Assembly (NCBI GenBank): GCA_016200265.1
Contig: JACQFE010000019.1
Span: forward strand, 1-64,000
From: Planctomycetota bacterium
GTDB taxonomy: Bacteria > Planctomycetota > Phycisphaerae > UBA1845
DNA: 64,000 nt
Direction: 5' to 3'
Below are positions 55,326 to 63,526 of this stretch, piece after piece. Every line of letters begins with the position of its first letter. The stretch's first letter is position 1. Below the pieces are notes generated by a model that worked only from the letters and a program-made list of their open reading frames with translations, had not been told where the DNA came from and did no database searches. A program made the position numbers and the translations under genes.

Positions 55326-57836
55326 TCACGGAATCAGGACCGGCTGCCAAGAAATACTGACGTTTAGGTCGTTGTCAGGAGGCAACAACCAGTAGCCGTT
55401 ACTCATGATCTGACATGGGTCAACTATTGGATAAACTCCTCCGTTGACAATCAATTCGTGCCATGGAAAACCATCCATGAAACCATCGAACCGCATCTCG
55501 AGTGGACCCAATGTATTGCCTTCGCATTCTTGCTTGAGGTAAACAGTCAGGTCCGAGTCAATCGAAGGCGTTCCTGGACCGCTGCAGCCTGCAGTCGCGA
55601 ACAGATGGAATCGAACCTTCACATTATTATTGTCAATTCGCTCCGGTAGGGTTTCCCATCCGGAACTGCCGGGTCCGCTGCAATTCGGCTGCTGGTTCGG
55701 ACCTGCGTAGAAACGACACAGAATAGAACACCAGTCCGCGTAAGGCGGCGGGGTTTCAAGAAGTGAGATGTAGCCATTCGATATTCCCGAGGATTGTACG
55801 GGAGGGCCGACTTCGCCGACTGAGTAGATCGGATCAAGCTTCATCACAATGCTTTGCTGCGTGCGGCTTGTTCCCGGAGCATTGAATACACGCCCATCAC
55901 CCGAAAAGAAGGGCCACACAGGACTCGGATAACCTGTTTGAATGTAACCGCAGCTAATGAATGTCTTGTACTCTAGCGTAACCGGTGTGTAGGTTCGATT
56001 GATCGTCAGGGTACCGGAGGCGCCACATGACTGCCCGTTGGCACTTCCTGAAACATCAATGATGACATCACTGGGTGGTGCGTCGCCGTGAATGTAAACG
56101 CTGACAGTCCGCGTTTGATTACCGTCGGCGCAGTTGATCGGCTCAGGGATGGAAATATCGAGCCAAGGCTGCATAATGAGACTATACGGCGTGGGGTAAC
56201 GCGCGTGGACATCGAATGTCATGCTATTGCACCCCGGCCGGCAACTCCCCGTCAGAGTCAATTCTATCGTCTGACAAGGCGCGCCGCTCGCCGAACTCAG
56301 CGAAACAGAGCATCCTGGCTGTACGCATTCTTCGTTGCAGCAAATGTATCCATCGGCACAGCACGCGTGTCCGCAACAAGAATCCGCGCCCGAGGCCGTT
56401 GCGCTCGTCGGACAGCAAGTCACCCCATCTGCACAACAATGTTGGCCCGACGGACAACAGCCCGTTTCGCCGCAGCACTCCTGGCCGTCCGGGCAGCATA
56501 CGGCCGTTCCGGGGCAACATTGCTCACCGTCGCACTTCGGTTCGTGCCAACAGGACCCCGCGCTGCACCCGTCGATCGTGCAGACGTCTCCATCGTCGCA
56601 ATTCATACACAAACATCGATTGCAGATACATGGGTCGCATAGGCACGGATTCCCGCACAACGGATCGCATGGGTTGCTGTTCCCGCAGCATGGATTGTCC
56701 GGATTGCAGCATGGGTCGGGATCGCCGCAGCAGATATCACTCGAATTGCAGCACGGGTCCGTGCTCCCGCAACATGGATTGTCCGAATTGCAGCAACGAT
56801 TCGGATCCCCGCAGCATCGGTCGTTCGAATCGCAGCACGGATCTGAATTCCCGCAGCACGGTTCGCCCCGGCAACACCGATTCCCACAGCACGGGTCATC
56901 GCAGCAGGGGTCCGTGCTTCCACAGCAGGGGTCCGTACCGCTGCAACACGGATTCCCGCAGCATGGATCACCCGATCCGCAGCAGGGGTCCGGATCACCG
57001 CAGCATGGATTGGTGCTGCCGCAGCAGGGATCGGGGTTCCCGCAACAAGGCGTGCCGCAGCAGCCCGTGCAACCGCCTCCACCACCGCATTTCCCCGTGC
57101 CCGTGGAAACCACGGCAGTGATGATCATCTCGCGAGGCGACCGTATTCCGACTTGCCGCAGCGGCGCCCACAATTCCGCCGCACCCAATACCTCGATCCG
57201 AGGTGCGTGATCTTCCGCCGACGCAACCGGAATCGGACAACCTCCCGGTCCGGTGGACACGCCGGAGACGTTCACATCCGTGGCAAGCTCCGGACCTAGA
57301 GCCGACGCATCAAAACCCATGATCCTGAGGATCGTGTCCCGCATGGCCGGCACCCAGTGATCGCCGCGACCGGTGAATCCTTCGATCTTCGCCACCTTCT
57401 TACCGAGATCGGGAAAATTGGCCATCAGTTTGACCGCGTCATCGCTAAATTGCTTGCCAAGTCTGTGCATCGCAAGTACGGCATCGTCTTCGTCAATAAT
57501 CAAACGATCATAAACCCAAACCTGACCGATATCATCGCGCCACCAGCCGAGATACCCTGTGGAATCGCGATTGTCGTCCAACGGAATCATTGAAGGGAAA
57601 ATGACGATCGTGCCTTTATTTGAGAGCGCCCGCAGCGTAAGTTCCGCTGTATCGCGAATGAACCCTGAATCTCGCCCACCAGCGGTAGGCGATCGAGGCC
57701 CATCGAAGGTGCGCTCCGCGTCTTGCGCATTCACGACGCTTCGATCGATAATGCTGAATTGCAAGACGGACACCCATAGCGCGGCCAATGTGCATGACCG
57801 CCGAGTACTGTAAAAGCGACTTGTATGCGACGACAT
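55326..57836 (-). CDS. secreted protein with a vicinal-dicysteine (CCG-x-x-DPCCG) repeat domain
   Basis: 836 residues with AAGGGGAAGG upstream; signal peptide (LAALWVSVLQFSIIDRSVVNA). Residues 40-260 form an uncharacterised domain (GTIVIFPSMIPLDDNRDSTG, YLGWWRDDIGQVWVYDRLI, VSTGPGGCPIP). Residues about 265-410 are a repeat domain with some 25 CC pairs in units such as PCCGNPDPCCGSTNP and DPCCGSGDPCCGNP. Residues 410-520 are Cys-rich (CDDGDVCTIDGCSAGSC, CCPSGQHCCADGVTCCP, CCADGYICCNEECVQPG). Residues 520-836 hold Ig-like and beta domains (CQTIELTLTGSCRPGC). A disulphide-cross-linked or metal-binding surface protein is plausible. No known family was recognised. Confidence 0.85.
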   Translation of the reverse strand: MSSHTSRFYSTRRSCTLAALWVSVLQFSIIDRSVVNAQDAERTFDGPRSPTAGGRDSGFIRDTAELTLRALSNKGTIVIFPSMIPLDDNRDSTGYLGWWRDDIGQVWVYDRLIIDEDDAVLAMHRLGKQFSDDAVKLMANFPDLGKKVAKIEGFTGRGDHWVPAMRDTILRIMGFDASALGPELATDVNVSGVSTGPGGCPIPVASAEDHAPRIEVLGAAELWAPLRQVGIRSPREMIITAVVSTGTGKCGGGGGCTGCCGTPCCGNPDPCCGSTNPCCGDPDPCCGSGDPCCGNPCCSGTDPCCGSTDPCCDDPCCGNRCCRGEPCCGNSDPCCDSNDRCCGDPNRCCNSDNPCCGSTDPCCNSSDICCGDPDPCCNPDNPCCGNSNPCDPLCGNPCLCDPCICNRCLCMNCDDGDVCTIDGCSAGSCWHEPKCDGEQCCPGTAVCCPDGQECCGETGCCPSGQHCCADGVTCCPTSATASGADSCCGHACCADGYICCNEECVQPGCSVSLSSASGAPCQTIELTLTGSCRPGCNSMTFDVHARYPTPYSLIMQPWLDISIPEPINCADGNQTRTVSVYIHGDAPPSDVIIDVSGSANGQSCGASGTLTINRTYTPVTLEYKTFISCGYIQTGYPSPVWPFFSGDGRVFNAPGTSRTQQSIVMKLDPIYSVGEVGPPVQSSGISNGYISLLETPPPYADWCSILCRFYAGPNQQPNCSGPGSSGWETLPERIDNNNVKVRFHLFATAGCSGPGTPSIDSDLTVYLKQECEGNTLGPLEMRFDGFMDGFPWHELIVNGGVYPIVDPCQIMSNGYWLLPPDNDLNVSISWQPVLIP
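56600..57090 (-). repeat. coding repeats for CCG-x-x-DPCCG units
   Basis: Tandem 18- to 24-bp units encode the dicysteine domain; on the plus strand they read as GCAGCA-type pairs (for example CCGCAGCAGGGGTCCGGATC). Units differ at many third positions, suggesting an old repeat kept by selection on the protein rather than a fresh expansion. Confidence 0.75.
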
Positions 57837-57992
57837 ATGCGCCTTCCCCTTCTCAAAAAAGAAGCGCCGATCGCTGGAATCAAGTGATATGGAAAAGCGG
57901 GCTAATCGAGATTAACGGACCCGTCAAGAATAATTTCAATCTGACTGCAAGCACGGCTTCAAGGGAAGTTCTCTGAATTCAGGCAGCGTGCT

Positions 57993-59390
57993 TCAGATCG
58001 TCTTGACGCCGAAGCGTTTCATCGCCTCGGCCACGAGGTAGAACGAGCCGGTGATGCAGATGAGGTCTTCGCGACTTATGGCGCGCATGGCGATCTCCAT
58101 CGCTTCGTTGAGATTGCGGGCGACCTGGGCCATTTTGCCGCAGTGCTCGATATACTGGGCGGCGAGTTCGGCGGGTTCGGCCGTACGCCGCGAGCCAGTG
58201 CTGGTGAAGATGACTTTGTCAGCGCCGACCTGAATGCGCCGGATCATTCCAGGGATGTCCTTGTCGCGCTGGCACGCGAAGATGACCACCATGGAATCAT
58301 ACGTGATGTTCTGCCCGATCGCACGCATCAAGGCGTCGACGCTGGCCGCATTGTGAGCGCCGTCGACAAGCACGCGCGGATTCTCGCTGATGATCTGCAT
58401 CCGCCCCGGCAGATTCACATTTGCCAGACCCGCGACCGCGGCCGAATCATCGAATTCCAAGCCGCGCGACTTCAGGATGTCGAGCATGCCCAGGGCGATA
58501 CTGCAATTGACGGCCTGATGTTCGCCGGGCAGCGGAACCTGAACGTGCTCATACTTGCTCGTCGGCGTGGTCAGGCAGATGCGCGCGTGACGACCGGCCA
58601 CTCGCGAATGCTCGAAGCGATAGCTGAATTCGACGTTCTCATCCGCGAAACGCAGTGGGGCGTTTACCGAGTCAGCCACTTCACGAAGGACTTTGCGGAC
58701 GCTCTCCGGCTGGGTCGCGCTGATGACCGGCACACCTTTTTTGAAAATGCCGGCCTTCTCGCGAGCGATTGACTCCAACGTGCTGCCGAGCTGAGCGACG
58801 TGGTCGTAGCTGATGTTGGTGATGCCGACGACTTCCGGCGTGACCACATTCGTCGCATCGAGCCGTCCGCCAAGACCGGTTTCCAGCACGGCGAGGTCGG
58901 CGTCCTTGTCGGCAAAATAGACAAACGCCGCCGCGGTCAGAACCTCAAAATACGTCGGATCAGCGACTTTGGCCCTCTTCGCAGCATTGGCGACGGCGGC
59001 AACCGACTTGGCAAACGCCCCCTCGGAAATGGCGTGACCGTCGATCCTAATTCGCTCGCGAACGTCGAGCAAGTGCGGGGACGTGTAGAGGCCGACCTTG
59101 AACCCCGCAGCACGCAACATCTCATAAAGCATGGACGATGTGCTGCCCTTACCTTTGGTCCCTGCGATATGGGCTGTCTTAAACTGCTTGTGTGGATTAC
59201 CCAGTTCACTCAGTATCTTTGAGATTCTGGATAATCCGAAAGTCTTGTTTGAGTATTGAGGCCCGATAATCCGCTCGTTATTCGCAAGGGTATCTAAGAA
59301 CGATACTGCTTTTCCCAGCGTAGAAATCGAACCGGCAGCGTGTTTCGTTTGTGGCTTATGATTTGTCTTTTTTATTGCAACTTTAGGCAT
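57993..59390 (-). CDS. folC: folylpolyglutamate synthase / dihydrofolate synthase
   Basis: 465 residues. A Mur-ligase-like ATP-dependent enzyme adding glutamate to (dihydro)folate or pteroate. Seen: FGLSRISKILSELGNP, the P-loop HIAGTKGKGSTSSML, YTSPHLLDVRERIRIDG, AVLETGLGGRLDATNVV, ITNISYDHVAQLGSTLESIA with REKAGIFKKGVPVI, LVDGAHNAASVDAL and ITGSFYLVAEAMK. The first 20 residues are a basic extension (IKKTNHKPQTKHAAG). Length is normal. It stands alone; the 230-bp region upstream (59391-59618) shows nothing recognised. Confidence 0.94.
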   Translation of the reverse strand: MPKVAIKKTNHKPQTKHAAGSISTLGKAVSFLDTLANNERIIGPQYSNKTFGLSRISKILSELGNPHKQFKTAHIAGTKGKGSTSSMLYEMLRAAGFKVGLYTSPHLLDVRERIRIDGHAISEGAFAKSVAAVANAAKRAKVADPTYFEVLTAAAFVYFADKDADLAVLETGLGGRLDATNVVTPEVVGITNISYDHVAQLGSTLESIAREKAGIFKKGVPVISATQPESVRKVLREVADSVNAPLRFADENVEFSYRFEHSRVAGRHARICLTTPTSKYEHVQVPLPGEHQAVNCSIALGMLDILKSRGLEFDDSAAVAGLANVNLPGRMQIISENPRVLVDGAHNAASVDALMRAIGQNITYDSMVVIFACQRDKDIPGMIRRIQVGADKVIFTSTGSRRTAEPAELAAQYIEHCGKMAQVARNLNEAMEIAMRAISREDLICITGSFYLVAEAMKRFGVKTI

Positions 59391-59618
59391 TGTGCGGATT
59401 CTACCTGAAAATTAAGGATTCGTCAAATCTCGGACCTTGCGTTTCTCTTCAATCTGGACTCTACAGGGTGTATATCAGTTCTCCCAAGCCACATGTTCTT
59501 ACGTATTTGAAACGAAGAGTGGGGGACGTAGCGAAAAGGCTCAAATTGGCCACAATTTGGGTTACTTATTGGCCCTGATTGGGGCCGTATGTCCCGCTCC
59601 GGACTGAATTTCGGGATT

Positions 59619-60035
59619 TCATGGATTGGGAACTACGTTTCGGATGATGCCAAAATCATCCCGGAAGCCGTCATCCTGGCTAGGAAGTTGGGTCTTAATC
59701 GCGATGATGCGATCGCGCTGGTAGGTGGCGAAGCTGCCCAGTTCGGCGCCCTCGCCAACGAGCGGCGGAGTGTTGTCGCGCTGACGCTGTTTGAGATTGT
59801 CGAAAATCTGCGTATGGCTGGCGCTGTCGTTGAAGAAATCGAGCCCGATGACGTTGATCGCGCCGCCGCACATGGTGCCAAAGTCGTCGTCGTGGCGGAT
59901 GATCTGCCCGCCGCCGGAGTGAATCCGCGGTCGACCGTTGGCCCCGTCTTCAAGCGAAAGCTGGAACTTGAATTCCGCTTGCAGGCAGGTTTCCCAGGGC
60001 TTGCACTCCGTCGCGTCGATGCTGTGCGTTGCCAT
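59619..60035 (-). CDS. possible hypothetical protein or remnant (minus strand)
   Basis: A frame of 138 residues from MATHSIDATECKPWETC (an upstream extension to 60218 runs into the remnant on the other strand). Codon usage and composition (FKFQLSLEDGANGRPR, HDDDFGTMCGGAINVIGL) look like coding sequence and better than the opposite strand. There is no ribosome site and no known family. It could be the decayed part of a secreted protein gene. Confidence 0.35.
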   Translation of the reverse strand: MATHSIDATECKPWETCLQAEFKFQLSLEDGANGRPRIHSGGGQIIRHDDDFGTMCGGAINVIGLDFFNDSASHTQIFDNLKQRQRDNTPPLVGEGAELGSFATYQRDRIIAIKTQLPSQDDGFRDDFGIIRNVVPNP

Positions 60036-60084
60036 TTCCGTATCCAGGTCGCCGAACGAGCAGGCCGGAAGTGAAGCTAAAGTG

Positions 60085-60720
60085 CGTTCGCCACACTGGA
60101 CACCGATCTTACTCTGAATGCCGGTTACAATGGACCTTCGGCAGGACAACGTCGGGCCGCTCACCACGAAGGCCAAGTTTGATATCTGGAACATTAACGA
60201 AACGCGCCTTTCGGGCACGGAGCGTTGCGTAACCTGCTGGGATCAGACGCTGCTCAGCAAGTACGCCGATCCCAATAACTTCATCATTGACAACTTGCAG
60301 ACCGACGTCGGCAAGGCCCGCATCGACGGGATCGCCAGCTCGCGTTGTGATAATCCCGACTTGAATTGCAATGATCGCGTGAACAGCAGCCAAATCGCGG
60401 ATGGCACGGTTCCGTCGCTTGGTTGCAGCTTGAATCTCCCCATCCTCGGCGTGGCCAGCAAGCTCTTAGCGATCAGCGGTACGACGTGTGGCGACGCCGC
60501 TGCAACCGGATCAGCACATATCGGTCTCGGCACGGAACCCGCCGCAATGCTTTATGATATTGTTCGCGACGACCAGGACGCTCGCTCCGGCGCCGTGGGT
60601 GACAGCGCTTCGGCGCCCCGCCGGTGGGAAAGCCGGAATTTCCGGCACACCTTGATCACCCGGATCGCTAGGACGGTCGCAACGCCGGAAAATCAAGAAC
60701 TGCCTGCGGCATCATCCTGA
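60085..60720 (+). pseudogene. frameshifted fragment of a planctomycete-type secreted protein
   Basis: The frame from 60118 gives NVGPLTTKAKFDIWNINE, RLSGTERCVTCWDQTLLSKY and LQTDVGKARIDGIASSRC, the type of sequence seen in large uncharacterised planctomycete secreted proteins, but it has no signal peptide or upstream part. Just upstream the reading continues in a different frame (FATLDTDLTLNAGYNGPSAG) past stops. Near the end a third frame (FGAPPVGKPEFPAHLDHP, then a stop) reads better than the long one. Probably a decayed gene fragment; the family memory is tentative. Confidence 0.5.
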
Positions 60721-60884
60721 AGCGGACAGTTTTTCGCGTTATTTAATTCTTCGACGAATGCGGCCATATCCTCCTGGGCCTCAAAAATTTCGTCCAACGT
60801 CAACTTGGCCCAGTATTCAAGCAGATTGCGCCGGCTGCCTTCCCACGTTGTAAGACTCCAGTCGATGTTGTCTTCACGATTCAT
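60693..60884 (-). CDS. small partner protein of a nucleotidyltransferase (DNIDWSLTTWEG type)
   Basis: 63 residues from MNREDNIDWSLTTWEGSRRN; a longer frame from 60929 is rejected. Small proteins with 'DWSLTTW(E/K)G.RR..L..W..L' are commonly encoded beside nucleotidyltransferase or toxin-type genes. The start overlaps the end of the upstream nucleotidyltransferase gene by 11 nt, implying translational coupling. The C-terminal half (FEAQEDMAAFVEELNNAK) is helical. Role, such as antitoxin or chaperone, is inferred from context. Confidence 0.65.
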   Translation of the reverse strand: MNREDNIDWSLTTWEGSRRNLLEYWAKLTLDEIFEAQEDMAAFVEELNNAKNCPLQDDAAGSS

Positions 60885-61386
60885 TGGGGCGATTTTTCTT
60901 GACCTGTTTGAGTTCTTCCACGTCCGCAAGATCTCGCGGACGCGCGGCTTCCGTTTTCATGCGAATAAGCGTATCCAAAGATACGAACCTCACGACGGCT
61001 CCGTTGCTCATTCCCTTTTGGATCGCGTTTTGATACTCCTCGTCAAACGGAAACGGCTCCTCAATAAATACGTCAACCGCGACTGACTGGTGCTTGTCGC
61101 TTCGAAATTGAAGTACGCGCATTCCTTTGTCGCGAATCCAACCCTTGCGCGTCTCGGCGTCCGCAAAACCGTCCACGGTAACAGGTACAATGGGCAGATA
61201 TCCAAGCGAAGCGAGCGATCGAAACGCCTTTTGCACGTTGTCCGCGACCAATCGGATTACGATGTCCACGTCGGCGGTGAACCGGAGCAAGCCGTGCGCA
61301 TTGACTGCCAGACCGCCTACGACAAGAAAGCGAACTCCTCCATCGTGCAGGACCTTCATGATATGTTGAAGGCTTTCTTTCTTCAC
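60874..61386 (-). CDS. nucleotidyltransferase-fold protein (MNT/AbiEii-like)
   Basis: 170 residues. The N-terminal VRFLVVGGLAVNAHGLLR followed by FTADVDIVI matches the nucleotidyltransferase core (GG...H...R.T.DVDI), with the metal-binding Asp pair. The rest includes IEEPFPFDEEYQ, DTLIRMKTEAARPRDLADVE, typical of the AbiEii/DUF6036-like group. Such genes with a small partner often act as toxin-antitoxin or phage-defence modules. It overlaps the downstream small gene by 11 nt. Intact catalytic motifs suggest it is active. Confidence 0.78.
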   Translation of the reverse strand: MKKESLQHIMKVLHDGGVRFLVVGGLAVNAHGLLRFTADVDIVIRLVADNVQKAFRSLASLGYLPIVPVTVDGFADAETRKGWIRDKGMRVLQFRSDKHQSVAVDVFIEEPFPFDEEYQNAIQKGMSNGAVVRFVSLDTLIRMKTEAARPRDLADVEELKQVKKNRPNES

Positions 61387-61464
61387 AATTCGGCTCGCTG
61401 TGAATTCGCGTCATGATCGACGGGCATTTCAGTCGCTTTCATGATCGAACTCGAACTTGGAAAA

Positions 61465-62970
61465 CTACGGATAAAACTTCCCCATCATCCTCGGATACGG
61501 AATTGTCTCGCGGATGTGTTTCACGCCGCAGATCCACGCCACGGTGCGCTCCACGCCCAGGCCGAACCCGCCGTGCGGGACGCTGCCGAAGCGGCGCAGG
61601 TCGAGATACCATTCATAGTCCGCCTGTGGTAGATGCTCGTGCTCAATTCGCGCCAGCAACCGATCGTAATCTTCCTCGCGAGCCGAGCCGCCGATGATCT
61701 CGCCGACGCCCTGAGGCGCGAGCAGATCGAAATTCTCCACGACGCGCGCGTCGTCGCGGCATTCGCGCATGTAAAATGCCTTTACGCCCTTGGGATAATG
61801 CGTGCAGAAAACGGGTCGATCGTGCAGCCGCGAGATAATCGTCTCATCCGATCCCCCCAGATCGCCGCCCCATTCGAAATTCTTCGCCAGCTCGATGTGA
61901 TGCGGAATGTTGCCCATCTGCTCCTGAAGCTCGACCCTATCTTCGCGAAGCTCGATCACCTCGCCGGCGGCCTTGTCCTTCTTCCACTGCGCCGCATCAC
62001 TCTTGACCAATGTATCAAGCTCATCGATCTTCGCCCCCAGTTCGGAAATTCGCGCCTGCTTCGCGACCAGATCGTTCTCCAGGAGTTCGCGAGCCTTTGA
62101 ACTGTGCAACAGTTCGACGCATTGGTCATATCTCAGTCGGTAGAACGGTTTCTTGATCGCTTCAAGTTCGGAAAGATCGCGTCCCAGCGCCGTCAATTCG
62201 TCGCTATGATCGCGAAGCACACGCTCGACCAGTGAGCACACAAAGTCCTCGGCCACTGCGATCACATCATCGAGTGAAGCGAACGCGATCTCCGGCTCGA
62301 CCATCCAGAATTCGGTCAAGTGACGCCGCGTCTTGCTCTTCTCGGCGCGAAACGTCGGTCCGAAGCAATAGACCTTGCGATGGGCCATGCACGCGGCTTC
62401 AAGATAAAGCTGCCCTGTCTGCGCGAGATACACCGGATCGCCGAAGTAATCGACTTTGAAAAGCGTCTGCGCGCCTTCCCCCGCGGCCGGGGCGAATATC
62501 GGCGTATCAATCAAAACGTAGCCGTTGTCATTGAAAAATCGCCGAATCTGATCGACGACCGTGGCTCGAATGCGAAGCACGTTCCACGGCCGCTGCGAGC
62601 GAAACCACAGGTGCCGGTGCCGCATCAGAAAGTCAATGCCGTGCGATTTGGGAGTGATCGGATAATCTCGCGCTGCGTGAATCACGTTGGCGTGAGTGAC
62701 TCGGACTTCAAACCCGCCCGTAGCGCGTTCGTCGGCATGAACCGTCCCTGTGACCTCCAGAGAAGATTCCTGCGACAGCCGCTTGATGTCGTCATAGAAA
62801 GAAGCCGTCTGCTCGTTCTTCTCGACAACAAGCTGACAGAAACCCGTGCCGTCGCGGAGGACAATAAAGCATATTTTGCCACCCGGCCTGCTATGATGAA
62901 TCCAGCCGGACAGTGTGACTTCCCGCCCTACGTGGTTTTTCAATTCGCTGATGCTTGTCGGTTGCTTCAT
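61465..62970 (-). CDS. asnS: asparaginyl-tRNA synthetase with an internal insertion
   Basis: 501 residues. Anticodon-binding OB fold (EVTLSGWIHHSRPGGKICFI), class-II motifs FRAEKSKTRRHLTEFWMVEPE (motif 2), ending FGLGVERTVAWICG (motif 3) and IPYPRMMGKFYP. It charges tRNA-Asn. Residues about 285-365 form a charged, coiled-coil-like insert (ISELGAKIDELDTLVKSD and AAGEVIELREDRVELQEQMG) not present in ordinary AsnRS of about 460 residues. The insert is in frame and flanked by conserved sequence, so it is a real part of the protein. It is transcribed away from the flagellar operon. Confidence 0.94.
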   Translation of the reverse strand: MKQPTSISELKNHVGREVTLSGWIHHSRPGGKICFIVLRDGTGFCQLVVEKNEQTASFYDDIKRLSQESSLEVTGTVHADERATGGFEVRVTHANVIHAARDYPITPKSHGIDFLMRHRHLWFRSQRPWNVLRIRATVVDQIRRFFNDNGYVLIDTPIFAPAAGEGAQTLFKVDYFGDPVYLAQTGQLYLEAACMAHRKVYCFGPTFRAEKSKTRRHLTEFWMVEPEIAFASLDDVIAVAEDFVCSLVERVLRDHSDELTALGRDLSELEAIKKPFYRLRYDQCVELLHSSKARELLENDLVAKQARISELGAKIDELDTLVKSDAAQWKKDKAAGEVIELREDRVELQEQMGNIPHHIELAKNFEWGGDLGGSDETIISRLHDRPVFCTHYPKGVKAFYMRECRDDARVVENFDLLAPQGVGEIIGGSAREEDYDRLLARIEHEHLPQADYEWYLDLRRFGSVPHGGFGLGVERTVAWICGVKHIRETIPYPRMMGKFYP

Positions 62971-63134
62971 GCACCGAGTCTAAGGGGATTTTATCGCCAC
63001 GCAATCGAGCGCGCGATCGTGTCTGTGTACATTCAATGCCGGTAAATCTTGCCGACTCTCGCGCCGAGCATGCGCGATCTGTTCCCGAATCCAATTGGCT
63101 TGATTTGTCCTCACAAGACGATTCGATAAATCGT

Positions 63135-63157
63135 AAACTATTGCCAAATAATAGTTT
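63135..63157. promoter_or_regulatory. inverted repeat upstream of the flagellar rod operon
   Basis: AAACTATT (63135-63142) and AATAGTTT (63150-63157) are perfect complements 7 bp apart, about 50 bp before the first gene of the flagellar operon. The GCCAAATA within it resembles the FliA (sigma28) -10 GCCGATAA, and TAAA lies upstream, but the spacing is shorter than usual. An operator or a flagellar sigma site is possible. Confidence 0.4.
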
Positions 63158-63204
63158 GCATATGCACCGTTGTGATTTCTGATTTGGTCAGAAGGGATTC
63201 TGGC

Positions 63205-63522
63205 ATGCCGAATGTCATGGAAGCGGCGAACGCGAATTGGAATCGCGCTGCGGCGAGATCGCCGCAATCGTCGAGTGTCAAGCGGATGGCATCGGAAGCG
63301 GACGCAATGCGAAATCGAATCGAGCTGCTGGGCATGAGCGCGGAGGCGATCGGCCGGTTGGTGCGGGTCACCACTCTGCAGGCGGTCGCGAAGGACTTTG
63401 CGGAGCAAGCGATTCGCAAGCGCGTTGGGAAATTGAGAAGGACGAGCGGCCATTGCGATCCCACACCCGAATTTAAAATCATCGAGGACGGGAAAGCCAC
63501 GTGGGCGAAGGACGTGTTGTAA
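63205..63522 (+). CDS. small hypothetical protein, first gene of flagellar operon
   Basis: 105 residues from MPNVMEAANANWNRAAA, with AAGGGATT upstream; an ATG 11 codons earlier is less likely. Mostly helical and basic (ASEADAMRNRIELLGMSAEA, VAKDFAEQAIRKRVGKL), with no signal peptide or membrane segment. It ends 4 bp before the rod protein gene, so the two are co-transcribed. It may be an uncharacterised flagellar accessory or regulatory protein; no family was recognised. Confidence 0.6.
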   Translation: MPNVMEAANANWNRAAARSPQSSSVKRMASEADAMRNRIELLGMSAEAIGRLVRVTTLQAVAKDFAEQAIRKRVGKLRRTSGHCDPTPEFKIIEDGKATWAKDVL

Positions 63523-63526
63523 GACC

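Noticed and set aside
56216-57210. Plus-strand frames of 301 and 291 residues opposite the dicysteine repeats
   Set aside because: His/Gln- or Ser/Arg-rich antisense of the repeat DNA; the minus-strand gene has a signal peptide and flanking domains.
34191-59530. Shared 'GTGGGGGACGT(A/G)GC' word at 34191 and 59519
   Set aside because: Only about a dozen bases match, with no matching flanks; may be chance.
59589-60074. Plus-strand frame of 161 residues
   Set aside because: The opposite strand has better coding character here; no family or ribosome site seen.
61090-61416. Plus-strand frame of 108 residues opposite the nucleotidyltransferase
   Set aside because: Antisense of a gene with an intact nucleotidyltransferase motif.
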